Shown: in pieces, positions 16,625 through 24,103 of the stretch | How positions within the stretch are numbered: position 1 is the first letter of the stretch | Layout: every line of letters starts with the position of its first letter | Origin: Paracoccaceae bacterium | GTDB lineage: Bacteria; Pseudomonadota; Alphaproteobacteria; Rhodobacterales; Rhodobacteraceae | NCBI GenBank assembly: GCA_014872815.1 | Contig: WKFK01000014.1 | Location: forward strand, 496,001 to 560,000 | Direction of reading: 5' to 3' | Length of the DNA: 64,000 bases | Notes under the pieces: generated by a model | Told to the model about the DNA's origin: nothing | Databases searched by the model: none | What the model saw: the letters and a program-made list of their open reading frames with translations, nothing else | Translations under genes and position numbers: made by a program

Positions 16625-17539
16625 ATGAACGGACCACAGTTTGAGGCGAGCTCCCCCTCGCTTTACTCCCTTGCGCACCTCACTTTGATCAATTGTACCC
16701 CGCCGGAATTGGTCTACATCGCGGCGCGCGCAGGGTATGACGCTGTAAGTCCACGCTTTATTCCCATGCACGTCCCCGGAGAGTTCACCCAGTCTCCGGT
16801 AAGCAAGTCGCAGGTTCAGGCCACAAAGACGGCTTTGGCGACAACCGGATTGCGCGTGCTGGATGTCGAGCTGGCGCGCATCACAGAAGATGTAGACCCT
16901 CGAAGTTTCGAACGGTCTTTGGAAATCGGCGGTGAACTTGGCGCCAAACGCATGATCATGAGTGCTTGGACCAACACGCGAGACGACCGAGACTTTCTCA
17001 TCGACGTCTATGCAGAGACATGTGAACTCGCCGCGCCATATGGGCTGACAATCGACCTCGAGTTTCCCTCCTTTTCACGTCTGCGCACATTGGACGAAGT
17101 GCTCGATATTGTGACGGCCGCGGACCAACCCAATGGCGGTATTCTTGTCGACACTCTGTACCTTCACCTCAGCCGCGTTGATTTGGGTGAGTTGCTGCAT
17201 GTCCCGGCTAACTTGCTACATTTCCTGCACATTTCCGATTGCCTGCCGGGCATCGCGGATACACGCGCTGGGATGATCCAGCTTGCGCGAGATGCGCGGT
17301 TGTATCCCGGAGAAGGCTGGATCGATTTTGCCGGCATTATCGAACGCATGCCGCCCGTGGATTACTGCATTGAGTTGCCCAATCAGAGCCGCGTGGCGGA
17401 ACTTGGCTACGAGGAGCATGCCCGTCGCTGTTTGACCCACGCAAAACGCACATTCGGAGAGGCACGCTCTCAGCGCCGCCTGTCGGACCCTTCCACCCCA
17501 TCCATCAATGAGGAACACCATGGGCAGAGAGCTCACTAA
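16625..17539 (+). CDS. Sugar phosphate isomerase/epimerase-like TIM-barrel protein
   Basis: An AP-endonuclease-2-superfamily barrel of about 304 residues, of the type that isomerises, epimerises or dehydrates sugars and cyclitols (compare IolE). The four metal ligands can be followed: Glu in IDLEFP, Asp in LVDTLYLH, His in LHISD and Glu in CIELPN. It thus keeps the site that is degenerate in the fused protein at 9883. The start at 16625 has GGGAGG eight bases upstream; an upstream in-frame ATG at 16592 lacks one. It leads the second island operon, 42 bases after an operator, and overlaps the next gene by 20 bases. Confidence 0.87.
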   Translation: MNGPQFEASSPSLYSLAHLTLINCTPPELVYIAARAGYDAVSPRFIPMHVPGEFTQSPVSKSQVQATKTALATTGLRVLDVELARITEDVDPRSFERSLEIGGELGAKRMIMSAWTNTRDDRDFLIDVYAETCELAAPYGLTIDLEFPSFSRLRTLDEVLDIVTAADQPNGGILVDTLYLHLSRVDLGELLHVPANLLHFLHISDCLPGIADTRAGMIQLARDARLYPGEGWIDFAGIIERMPPVDYCIELPNQSRVAELGYEEHARRCLTHAKRTFGEARSQRRLSDPSTPSINEEHHGQRAH

Positions 17540-18929
17540 CGAAGAGCGCGAACTGGTCGCGCAGATGGTCAACCGCGCACGCGCGGCCATGGCCCAGATC
17601 GAAGACTGGAGTCAGGCGGACCTCGATCGGTTGTCTCAGGCCATTGCATGGTACGCCGGTAACGAAGACACCTTCACGCGTCTTGCGAAACAAGGCGTAG
17701 ACGAAAGTGGCATTGGGGACCGTGAGGGACGTCCAGGAAAGCGCTTCAAGATTCACATGGTGCTGCGTGATGTCTTGCGCACACCGTCAACAGGCGCTGT
17801 TGAGGTCGACGAAGCAAAAGGGCTCGTGAAATACGCAAAGCCTGCGGGTGTGATTGCGTCTCTGATCCCTATGACCAATCCTGCGATGACCCCTCCAGTC
17901 ACTGGCGTGTCTTCCGCAAACGCGCGCAATGCGGTGATATTTTCCCCGCACCCCCGCACCGCGCAAACCACTTACGAGATGGTCGAAGTTATGCGCGCGG
18001 CCTGCCGCGCGGCCGGTGCGCCAGAGGACCTTTTTCAGTCCATCCGCAAACCTTCCATCCCCATGACCCAACATTTGATGGAGGTTTGTGATCTGACCCT
18101 CGCCACGGGCGGCAAACCCATGGTCAAGGCCGCGTATAGCTCGGGTCGTCCAGCCTATGGCGTTGGCGCAGGCAACTCTTCCATCGTGATCGACGAGACC
18201 GCTGATCTGGACATTGCTGCGCAAAACACACGTATCTCCAAGACCTCTGACTTTGGGTCTGGCTGTTCCGCAGACGGCAACATTATCATTCAGCGTTCCA
18301 TCTATCAGGATATGGTGAAGGCGCTTGAAGCCGAAGGCGGCTACCTGTGCTCCGAAGAAGAAAAGAAACTTCTTGAAGCCGCGATGTGGGATGAAAAAGG
18401 CAACCGTACGTTCCCGACAATCGCCTGTCGTCCGCAGCAAACTGCGGAAGTTGCTGGCTTCTCAATTCCCGAGGACCGCAAGTTCCTGATGGTCGAAAAC
18501 CAAGGCCAAATCGGCCCTGAGCATAAGTTCTCCAAAGAGAAGCTCACCACGCTCATGGCTCTCTATCATTTTGAGACATTCGACGACGCGCTGGACACCG
18601 TCAGCAAAATTTACGCCACCGGTGGCAAAGGGCATTCCTGCGGCATCTACAGCCACAATGATGATCACATTGACCAACTTGCACGCCTCGCGCCGGTAAG
18701 CCGGATGATGGTGCGCCAACCGCAATCCAAGGCCAATGCAGGTGCATGGACAAACGGCATGCCCATGACCTCTTCTCTTGGGTGCGGCATTTGGGGTGGC
18801 AACATCACCAACGAGAATGTCACCATGAAACACATGATGAACTACACGTGGGTCAGCCGCCCAATCGCTGAAGACCGCCCTTCCGAAGAAGAGCTGTTTG
18901 GTGAGTTTTTTGGACAGGAGGTCGCGTGA
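17520..18929 (+). CDS. CoA-acylating aldehyde dehydrogenase, sulfoacetaldehyde dehydrogenase (SauS)-like
   Basis: A member of the acylating aldehyde dehydrogenase family of about 469 residues, converting an aldehyde to its CoA thioester with NAD(P). The catalytic cysteine is in FGSGCSADGN (about residue 245). Family features PAGVIASLIPMTNP and GVGAGNSSIVID precede it and GKGHSCGIYS follows. The overall text resembles SauS, but the sulfonate genes expected alongside it (an xsc or sulfonate transporter gene) are absent, so another short aldehyde is as likely. The start at 17520 follows GAGGAA; an in-frame ATG at 17508 is possible. The next gene overlaps its stop by one base. Confidence 0.82.
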   Translation: MGRELTNEERELVAQMVNRARAAMAQIEDWSQADLDRLSQAIAWYAGNEDTFTRLAKQGVDESGIGDREGRPGKRFKIHMVLRDVLRTPSTGAVEVDEAKGLVKYAKPAGVIASLIPMTNPAMTPPVTGVSSANARNAVIFSPHPRTAQTTYEMVEVMRAACRAAGAPEDLFQSIRKPSIPMTQHLMEVCDLTLATGGKPMVKAAYSSGRPAYGVGAGNSSIVIDETADLDIAAQNTRISKTSDFGSGCSADGNIIIQRSIYQDMVKALEAEGGYLCSEEEKKLLEAAMWDEKGNRTFPTIACRPQQTAEVAGFSIPEDRKFLMVENQGQIGPEHKFSKEKLTTLMALYHFETFDDALDTVSKIYATGGKGHSCGIYSHNDDHIDQLARLAPVSRMMVRQPQSKANAGAWTNGMPMTSSLGCGIWGGNITNENVTMKHMMNYTWVSRPIAEDRPSEEELFGEFFGQEVA

Positions 18930-20722
18930 TGGACGGCACCAAAGTAGACGACAAAACCGTCGCGGAACACATCGTCGACTTCCTACAACGTCGTGACGTT
19001 GAGCACGTTTTTGGTCTCTGCGGGCACACCAATATCGCGGTGCTGGCCGCTTTGGCGGAAAGCCCGATTGATTTTGTCACAGTACGCCATGAACAAATCG
19101 CCAGCCACGCGGCAGACGCCTATGCCCGCGTGACAGGCAAGGCCTCGGTGGTGCTTTCACACCTCTCCCCTGGTTTGACCAACTGCGCCACCGGGGTCGC
19201 AAATGCCGCGTTGGACTGTATTCCAATGGTTGTGATCGCCGGCGACATTCCTACGCACTATTATGGCAAGCACCCGCATCAGGAGGTCAACCTGCATGCC
19301 GACGCTGCTCAGTGGGAGATCTACCGCCCCTTTGTGAAGCGTGCTTGGCGTGTGGACCGCGCGGATTTGATGGCTGAGATACTTGAAAAGGCCTTCCATC
19401 TCGCCGAAAGTGGTCAACCAGGTCCGGTTTTAGTGAACGTACCAATGGACATCTTTTCCGAAGTGATTCCGTCAGACACTTTTGACAGGGTCGCCCAAAA
19501 CACCCGTGCTTTGGTAAAGCCTTCGATTGACGACGAAATGGCCCGTCAAATCGTTGCGAAACTGGCATCTTCCAAAGCGCCAGTCGCCTACGTGGGCGGC
19601 GGCATTCTTCTGGCACAGGCCAGCGAAGAACTGCGCGAGTTTGTGGATCACATGGGCCTGCCTGTTGCGCATTCCTTGATGGGCAAAGGTGCGCTTCCGG
19701 ATGATCATCCTCTGGTCATGGGCATGACCGGCTTCTGGGGCACCGAGTTGGTGAACCAATCTTGCCTGAACGCTGACACCGTTTTTGCTGTTGGCACGCG
19801 GTTTAAGGAAGCGGACTGCTCCAGCTGGTACCCCGGCTATACATTCAACATTGGTGGCAAAACCGACACAACTAAAGTGATCCACATCGACATCGAACCT
19901 ACGGAGATCGGTCGCAACTATCCCACCGAAATCGGTGTTGTCGCCGACGCCAAAGCGGCGCTGCGTGTCCTCAATAGGGTCGCGCGTGAAGTGTATCCAA
20001 ACGGCTTGGATCGCACAGACAAAAAGGAAGAAATCGTCAAGTTCCGCACTGCGTTCAAAGCTTCAAATGCGGAAATGCAAACCTCAACAGCGTTCCCAAT
20101 GATGCCGGAGCGAATTCTTGCGGACACACGCAAAGCGCTACCAGAGGATGCAATCATCACAACCGATGTCGGGTGGAACAAAAACGGTGTTGGACAGCAG
20201 TTTGACATCCTGACCCCAGGCTCCATCCTCACTCCGGGCGGCTTCGCCACCATGGGGTTTGGCCCCCCCGGCGCGATTGGAGCCAAGTTGGCGGCGCCGG
20301 ACCAAGTCGTTCTCAGTCTGGTGGGCGACGGCGGATTTGGTCAGAACCCGTCGATGTTGGCCACCGCGGTTGAGCTGAATCTGGGGATCATCTGGCTGGT
20401 GATGAACAACAATGCGTTCGGCACAATCGCAGGCCTACAGAAAGCGCACTACGGGCTAACCTACGGCACCACGTTCCCCGGCACCCCGGACGCCCCAACA
20501 AATGGGCCTGGCTACGCAGAAATTGCTCGGGCCTATGGCGCTGAAGGCATTCGTGTTACCTCAGCAAGCGAGTTGTTACCGGCGCTGGAAGCGGCCATTG
20601 CCAGCGGCAAGCCCACGGTCTTGGATGTCCCAATGATCAACAATCCCACGCCAACGACCGGACACTGGAACATCTTGGACATCTACTCGCCAGACAAGGA
20701 TGTATCGCACGTTTCGACATAG
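18929..20722 (+). CDS. Thiamine-diphosphate-dependent enzyme (acetolactate synthase/IolD-like)
   Basis: A 597-residue enzyme with the three-domain plan of the acetolactate-synthase superfamily. The pyrimidine domain has the activating glutamate in VRHEQIASHAADAYARVTG (about residue 50). The central domain follows. The cofactor domain has the metal motif GDGGFGQNPS ending in NNNAFG. It is unlike sulfoacetaldehyde acetyltransferase in its N-terminal part. Candidate reactions are decarboxylation of a 2-oxo acid or hydrolytic ring cleavage of a cyclic dione as in IolD; an aldehyde product would feed the acylating dehydrogenase just before it. The ATG at 18929 is preferred over GTG at 18926 because AGGAGG is seven bases upstream. 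It is the last gene of the island. Confidence 0.85.
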   Translation: MDGTKVDDKTVAEHIVDFLQRRDVEHVFGLCGHTNIAVLAALAESPIDFVTVRHEQIASHAADAYARVTGKASVVLSHLSPGLTNCATGVANAALDCIPMVVIAGDIPTHYYGKHPHQEVNLHADAAQWEIYRPFVKRAWRVDRADLMAEILEKAFHLAESGQPGPVLVNVPMDIFSEVIPSDTFDRVAQNTRALVKPSIDDEMARQIVAKLASSKAPVAYVGGGILLAQASEELREFVDHMGLPVAHSLMGKGALPDDHPLVMGMTGFWGTELVNQSCLNADTVFAVGTRFKEADCSSWYPGYTFNIGGKTDTTKVIHIDIEPTEIGRNYPTEIGVVADAKAALRVLNRVAREVYPNGLDRTDKKEEIVKFRTAFKASNAEMQTSTAFPMMPERILADTRKALPEDAIITTDVGWNKNGVGQQFDILTPGSILTPGGFATMGFGPPGAIGAKLAAPDQVVLSLVGDGGFGQNPSMLATAVELNLGIIWLVMNNNAFGTIAGLQKAHYGLTYGTTFPGTPDAPTNGPGYAEIARAYGAEGIRVTSASELLPALEAAIASGKPTVLDVPMINNPTPTTGHWNILDIYSPDKDVSHVST

Positions 20723-21079
20723 CAAAATGCGCGCCAATTGTTGTCCAGTTGGCGCACACCAAACACCTAAGTGATGCGTAGAGTGCCCAAGCCACTTCAA
20801 CAGTCACGCTTTTGTTTGCACGATCAAGATCGCCGCGTGGAGCAATCGACAATGCGTACGTGGGTCTTCACACCAGGCAAAGCAGACATCTTTCACCAAT
20901 GCAGCGAATGACCGGTTTCCGCCCACTCTAACAGGCAGCACCAGCTAGTGACGTCGATACAAGCAGGACGCGTCTAGAGTTTACCGTAAATTCTGGGCTG
21001 ATGTAGTCACGTGAAGTAAGTGAGTTAACCTCGCTGCTCTCCATGCAAAGTTTACGCATCACTTAGGTGGCTTATCTAG

Positions 21080-21199
21080 GACGAAGTTTGGCAGTTCATA
21101 AGGCAATGGCTGCTGAAAACCTACAAGCTCGGCGGCAACGAGCATACTACGGCCTATTTGAAGACCGCAGAGGTGGAGGGATTGTTTGAAGAATCCTGA
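21080..21199 (+). pseudogene. Possible C-terminal gene relic at the right island end
   Basis: About 39 residues between an upstream stop and a TGA, reading DEVWQFIRQWLLKTYKLGG and ending EGLFEES. It has no start codon or ribosome site, yet has protein-like composition. The HTTAYL segment faintly recalls the last part of tyrosine recombinases, but spacing around the tyrosine is wrong. I do not recognise it. Confidence 0.25.
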
Positions 21200-21215
21200 T
21201 CCTAACGAAAGCCGA

Positions 21216-21236
21216 GTTTGGGGTAAAATGTGGGGC
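21216..21236 (+). repeat. Right-end copy of the diverged 21-bp G-rich motif
   Basis: The counterpart of 4335-4355, 45 bases inside the tRNA-proximal repeat. It differs at three positions (3, 11 and 15). A short hairpin (AAAGTC/GACTTT type) follows directly at about 21236-21255. Confidence 0.55.
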
Positions 21237-21281
21237 AAAGTCGAAAGACTTTGCCTTTTTTCTTTAATTTACTGATACTTA

Positions 21282-21306
21282 ATGCGGAGATGTGGTGCCC
21301 AAGGAG
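21282..21306 (+). repeat. tRNA-proximal attachment-site-like repeat
   Basis: The partner of 4192-4216, here continuous with the intact tRNA-Leu gene on the minus strand. The match stops inside the T-stem, a usual crossover position for tRNA-targeting integrases. Confidence 0.85.
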
Positions 21307-21378
21307 AGACTCGAACTCTCACGATGTTGCCATCGGGGGATTTTGAATCCCCTGCGTCTACCATTCCGCCACTTGGGC
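21293..21378 (-). tRNA. tRNA-Leu (anticodon CAA)
   Basis: On the minus strand the acceptor GCCCAAG pairs with CTTGGGC, followed by A and an encoded CCA. The anticodon arm is GGGGA-TTCAAAA-TCCCC, giving anticodon CAA for codon UUG. A long variable arm (GATGGCAACATC) and T-arm GAGAGTTCGAGTCTCTC complete an 86-nt class II tRNA. The gene is intact and its 3' end forms one boundary of the island. Confidence 0.95.
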
Positions 21379-21550
21379 CACGGCTTTGATTTAGCCAAGG
21401 TTTTGGGGAAGGTCCAGCCTCAAAACGCAATCTTTTTTCTTTGCGAGAAATCGCCTGCAAAAACACGTTCACAGATTATTTGCTTGCACTTCAAAGACAA
21501 ACCCCTAGGCAGGATGCCACAACAAAGAAAACAGGCAAACAGGACTTTTT

Positions 21551-22129
21551 ATGCTGCAACGCCTTTATGACTGGACCATGCGCCTGGCGGATCATCCACG
21601 TGCGTTGTGGGCCCTGGCCATCGTCAGCTTTGCCGAAAGCTCATTTTTCCCAATCCCCCCTGACGTTTTGATGATTCCGATGATTCTGGCCCGCCCGAGT
21701 CGGGCGTGGCTGATTGCGCTGGTCGCGTTGGTGTCGTCGGTGATTGGCGGCCTTTTTGGCTATGCAATCGGGTTCTTTGCCTTTGAAACCATTGGCGAGC
21801 CAATTTTGCAGTCGCTTGGCAAAGCCGATGCGGTGGCGGAGTTCTCCACACGGTTCAATGACTTTGGCTTCTGGGCTGTCCTGGGAGCAGGCATCACGCC
21901 TTTCCCCTACAAGGTCATCACCATCATGTCCGGGTTCACACACATGCCGCTGGCGACGTTTATGGCGACCTCAGTTCTGGCCCGTGGTATCCGATTTTTC
22001 CTGGTGGCTGCGTTGTTGCGCAAATTCGGTGCCCCTGTACGCGACTTTATCGAAAAGCGCTTGGGCCTTGTGACAACTCTCTTCCTGATCCTCCTGTTTG
22101 GCGGCTTTCTTGCGGTGAACTATCTATGA
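21551..22129 (+). CDS. YqaA-family (DedA/VTT-like) inner-membrane protein
   Basis: A polytopic membrane protein of 192 residues with hydrophobic stretches near 17-40, 50-75, 95-125 and 165-190. FAESSFFPIPPDVLMIPM and GAGITPFPYKVITIMSG are the paired re-entrant motifs of the YqaA/DedA-like family. Such proteins are linked to membrane lipid flipping and envelope stress, though this member's task is unknown. It is translationally coupled to dsbB (overlap 22126-22129), suggesting a shared envelope role. It lies 172 bases from the tRNA, outside the island. Confidence 0.85.
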   Translation: MLQRLYDWTMRLADHPRALWALAIVSFAESSFFPIPPDVLMIPMILARPSRAWLIALVALVSSVIGGLFGYAIGFFAFETIGEPILQSLGKADAVAEFSTRFNDFGFWAVLGAGITPFPYKVITIMSGFTHMPLATFMATSVLARGIRFFLVAALLRKFGAPVRDFIEKRLGLVTTLFLILLFGGFLAVNYL

Positions 22130-22593
22130 AACTGACACAAAAACTGGCCTATGTGCTTTTGACTGGCTTCTCGGTCGCGATGATCCTTGGGGCCTGGGGC
22201 TTTGAATTCATTGGCGAAATGCCGCCTTGCAAGCTGTGTTACTACCAGCGCTACCCGCATTGGCTGGCCGCGGGTGCAGGCCTTCTGGCTATTGTGACGG
22301 GCCTTGGTTTACTGGCCTATCTCGCTGCGGCCGGTGCAGCTATATCCGGCCTTGTTGGACTGTATCACACAGGCGTTGAACGGAAATGGTGGGAGGGGCC
22401 GTCCACCTGCACCAGCTCCGACGTATCCAACATGAGCGCGGATGATTTGTTTAATCAGATCATGTCTGCACCGCTTGTGCGCTGTGACGAGATCCCTTGG
22501 GACCTCCTCGGCCTTTCCATGGCCAACTACAACGCGTTACTGTCTCTTGGCGCTGCTGGCTTCTGGATTTACGCCATTAAAAAACTCAAATAA
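22126..22593 (+). CDS. dsbB: Disulfide bond formation protein B
   Basis: The inner-membrane quinone reductase that reoxidises DsbA. It has four membrane helices in 155 residues. The first periplasmic cysteine pair is in PPCKLCYYQRYPHW. The second pair is in the later loop (STCTSSDVS and VRCDEIPW). This arrangement is diagnostic. It overlaps the YqaA-like gene by four bases. A weak hairpin follows between it and the convergent Lrp gene. Confidence 0.93.
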   Translation: MKLTQKLAYVLLTGFSVAMILGAWGFEFIGEMPPCKLCYYQRYPHWLAAGAGLLAIVTGLGLLAYLAAAGAAISGLVGLYHTGVERKWWEGPSTCTSSDVSNMSADDLFNQIMSAPLVRCDEIPWDLLGLSMANYNALLSLGAAGFWIYAIKKLK

Positions 22594-22603
22594 ATCAAAT
22601 CAT

Positions 22604-22635
22604 AACGCGCAATTTCTCAACCAGATTTGCGCGTT
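22604..22635. terminator. Possible shared terminator hairpin between dsbB and the Lrp gene
   Basis: AACGCGCAA (22604-22612) pairs with TTGCGCGTT (22627-22635). The stem overlaps the last codons of the convergent regulator and the flanks are AT-rich rather than a clean T run, so termination efficiency is uncertain. Confidence 0.45.
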
Positions 22636-23042
22636 GACAGCAGCAAGTTGGTTTCACTTGTCGCAACGCCGTCCAAACGACGGATTTGTGTCAGCACCTC
22701 GTCTAAATGATCCAGAGTATCCGTACCCAGTTCCAGAATGAGGTCCCAACGTCCGTTCGTGCTGTGAATCGCGCGTACGGCCGTCAAACCTGTGAGTTGA
22801 CGCACTATTCGATCAGTGCCCCGCCCCTCAATACCGAGTAACATCAGCCCCCGCACAGGATCGCTTTTGGCGTCTTCTTGCAGGACCACGGTAAACCCGA
22901 CGATGTCCCCGCGTTGACGCAAGCGTTCAATCCGACCACGTACGGTGGTACGTGATACGCCAAGGTCGATAGCCAAATCCGACAATGATGCGCGCGCGTC
23001 ATGGCGCAGCGCGGAGATCAGCTTTCGATCGATGTCGTCCAT
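22617..23042 (-). CDS. Lrp/AsnC-family transcriptional regulator
   Basis: A DNA-binding regulator of about 141 residues. The N-terminal helix-turn-helix runs from MDDIDRKLISALRHDARASL to GVSRTTVRGRIERL, and a C-terminal RAM ligand domain includes GRWDLILELG. The start at 23042 is the usual family start; an upstream ATG at 23093 adds an atypical leader. It is divergent from arginase and ornithine cyclodeaminase, whose expression it probably controls in response to arginine or ornithine. The regulatory link is inferred from position. Confidence 0.9.
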   Translation of the reverse strand: MDDIDRKLISALRHDARASLSDLAIDLGVSRTTVRGRIERLRQRGDIVGFTVVLQEDAKSDPVRGLMLLGIEGRGTDRIVRQLTGLTAVRAIHSTNGRWDLILELGTDTLDHLDEVLTQIRRLDGVATSETNLLLSTRKSG

Positions 23043-23159
23043 ATTGAACAGCCCTATTTGCCGATTTGAGAAAACACTGCCCGTTATGTGCAAAATGAGG
23101 GGTGCAAATCAACCCATTTCGGAATGATTTTTTGCTCATCGCCGAACATGGGATCAAGA

Positions 23160-24086
23160 ATGACACAGAAAAACTGCTTGCTGGTGGGCGCTCCGGTGGA
23201 TAGCGGCAAACGCCGCCGTGGCTGCCTGATGGGACCAGACGCCTACCGCACCGCCCGACTGGGCGAAACGTTGCAAGATTTGGGCCACAGCGTTCAAGAC
23301 CTTGGCAACCTGAGCCCCGCACCTTTTGAGGCGGACTCGAAGGATCACGCGCTTCATGCGCTCAATGAAACCATTGCATGGACTGAGGCGCTCACTAAAG
23401 CAGCGGAAACTGCCATGCGCGACGGCTTCCCAATTTTCTTAGGAGGCGATCACAGCCTTTCGGCAGGCACGGTCGCCGGTGTTGCAAACCATGCGGCCAG
23501 CAAAGGGCGTCCGCAATTTGTCCTGTGGCTGGACGCGCATACGGATTTTCACACGCCGCAAAGCACAGACAGCGGCAATTTGCATGGTACTCCAGTGGCC
23601 TATTTTGCAGGGCGTGAAGGCTTTGACGCCTTCCCTGCTGTGCAGAATCCGGTTCCTGAAGAAAACATCTGCATGATAGGCCTGCGCTCGGTGGACGATG
23701 CGGAGCGGGAAACGTTGCAAGCGACGAAAATCCGCCGTCACGATATGCGCGAAATTGATGAAAACGGGATAGCTCGACCACTTGCGGCATTCCTGGAGCA
23801 CGTGGCGGCTCATAACGGCATGTTGCATGTCTCGCTAGATGTCGACTTCCTCGACCCATCCGTGGCCCCTGCCGTTGGCACCACGGTTCCCGGAGGCGCA
23901 ACCGTGCGCGAAGCACATCTGGTGATGGAGATGCTCCATGACAGCGGACTTATGACCTCCCTCGATCTGGTCGAACTCAACCCGTTCCTGGACGAACGCG
24001 GACGCACTGCCAAGTTGATGGTCGACTTGGCCGCTTCAGCCCTTGGACGTCGTGTGTTCGACCGTCCGACACGTAGCTTCTCGTGA
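23160..24086 (+). CDS. rocF: Arginase
   Basis: Hydrolyses L-arginine to ornithine and urea in the cytoplasm. It is 308 residues from the start at 23160, the standard length. The binuclear manganese ligands are visible in GGDHSLSAG, WLDAHTDFHTP and SLDVDFLDP, and the substrate region NLHGTPVA is present. An in-frame ATG at 23148 is the alternative start. It is followed 17 bases later by ornithine cyclodeaminase, giving a direct arginine to proline route. The divergent Lrp gene is the likely regulator. Confidence 0.94.
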   Translation: MTQKNCLLVGAPVDSGKRRRGCLMGPDAYRTARLGETLQDLGHSVQDLGNLSPAPFEADSKDHALHALNETIAWTEALTKAAETAMRDGFPIFLGGDHSLSAGTVAGVANHAASKGRPQFVLWLDAHTDFHTPQSTDSGNLHGTPVAYFAGREGFDAFPAVQNPVPEENICMIGLRSVDDAERETLQATKIRRHDMREIDENGIARPLAAFLEHVAAHNGMLHVSLDVDFLDPSVAPAVGTTVPGGATVREAHLVMEMLHDSGLMTSLDLVELNPFLDERGRTAKLMVDLAASALGRRVFDRPTRSFS

Positions 24087-24103
24087 TACTGAGGATCAAT
24101 TAA

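Larger units (their letters stand above)
20723..21281. other. Gene-poor right end of the island
   Basis: No complete gene is visible. Just after the last gene, a 7-bp hairpin (GCGCCAA at 20731-20737, TTGGCGC at 20749-20755) may end transcription, but it lacks a T tract. The rest holds a short reading-frame relic at 21080-21199, the diverged G-rich motif at 21216, and an AT-rich stretch before the tRNA. It resembles decayed mobile-element DNA. Confidence 0.5.
4192..21306. mobile_element. Putative integrated genomic island at tRNA-Leu(CAA), about 17.1 kb
   Basis: A 25-bp sequence spanning the last 14 bases of a tRNA-Leu gene plus 11 bases of its flank (21282-21306) is repeated exactly, in the same orientation, at 4192-4216. 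This is the pattern left when a tyrosine recombinase inserts an element into a tRNA 3' end. Between the copies lie a GntR regulator and a complete catabolic gene set. The two ends (4217-4931 and 20723-21281) contain no recognisable gene and share a diverged 21-bp motif. No integrase, excisionase or transfer gene is visible, so the element looks fixed or decayed. Base composition of the catabolic genes seems similar to the flanks. Boundaries are seen in the sequence; mobility is inference. Confidence 0.72.

Noticed and set aside
17520-20722. A taurine/sulfoacetate pathway (SauS plus Xsc)
   Set aside because: The TPP enzyme does not read like Xsc, and no sulfonate transporter, phosphotransacetylase or sulfite exporter gene adjoins. 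The TauE-like gene at 36285 is far away and in another operon.
21080-21199. A remnant integrase C-terminus
   Set aside because: The HTTAYL segment is suggestive, but the spacing to the tyrosine is wrong and the conserved upstream boxes are missing.
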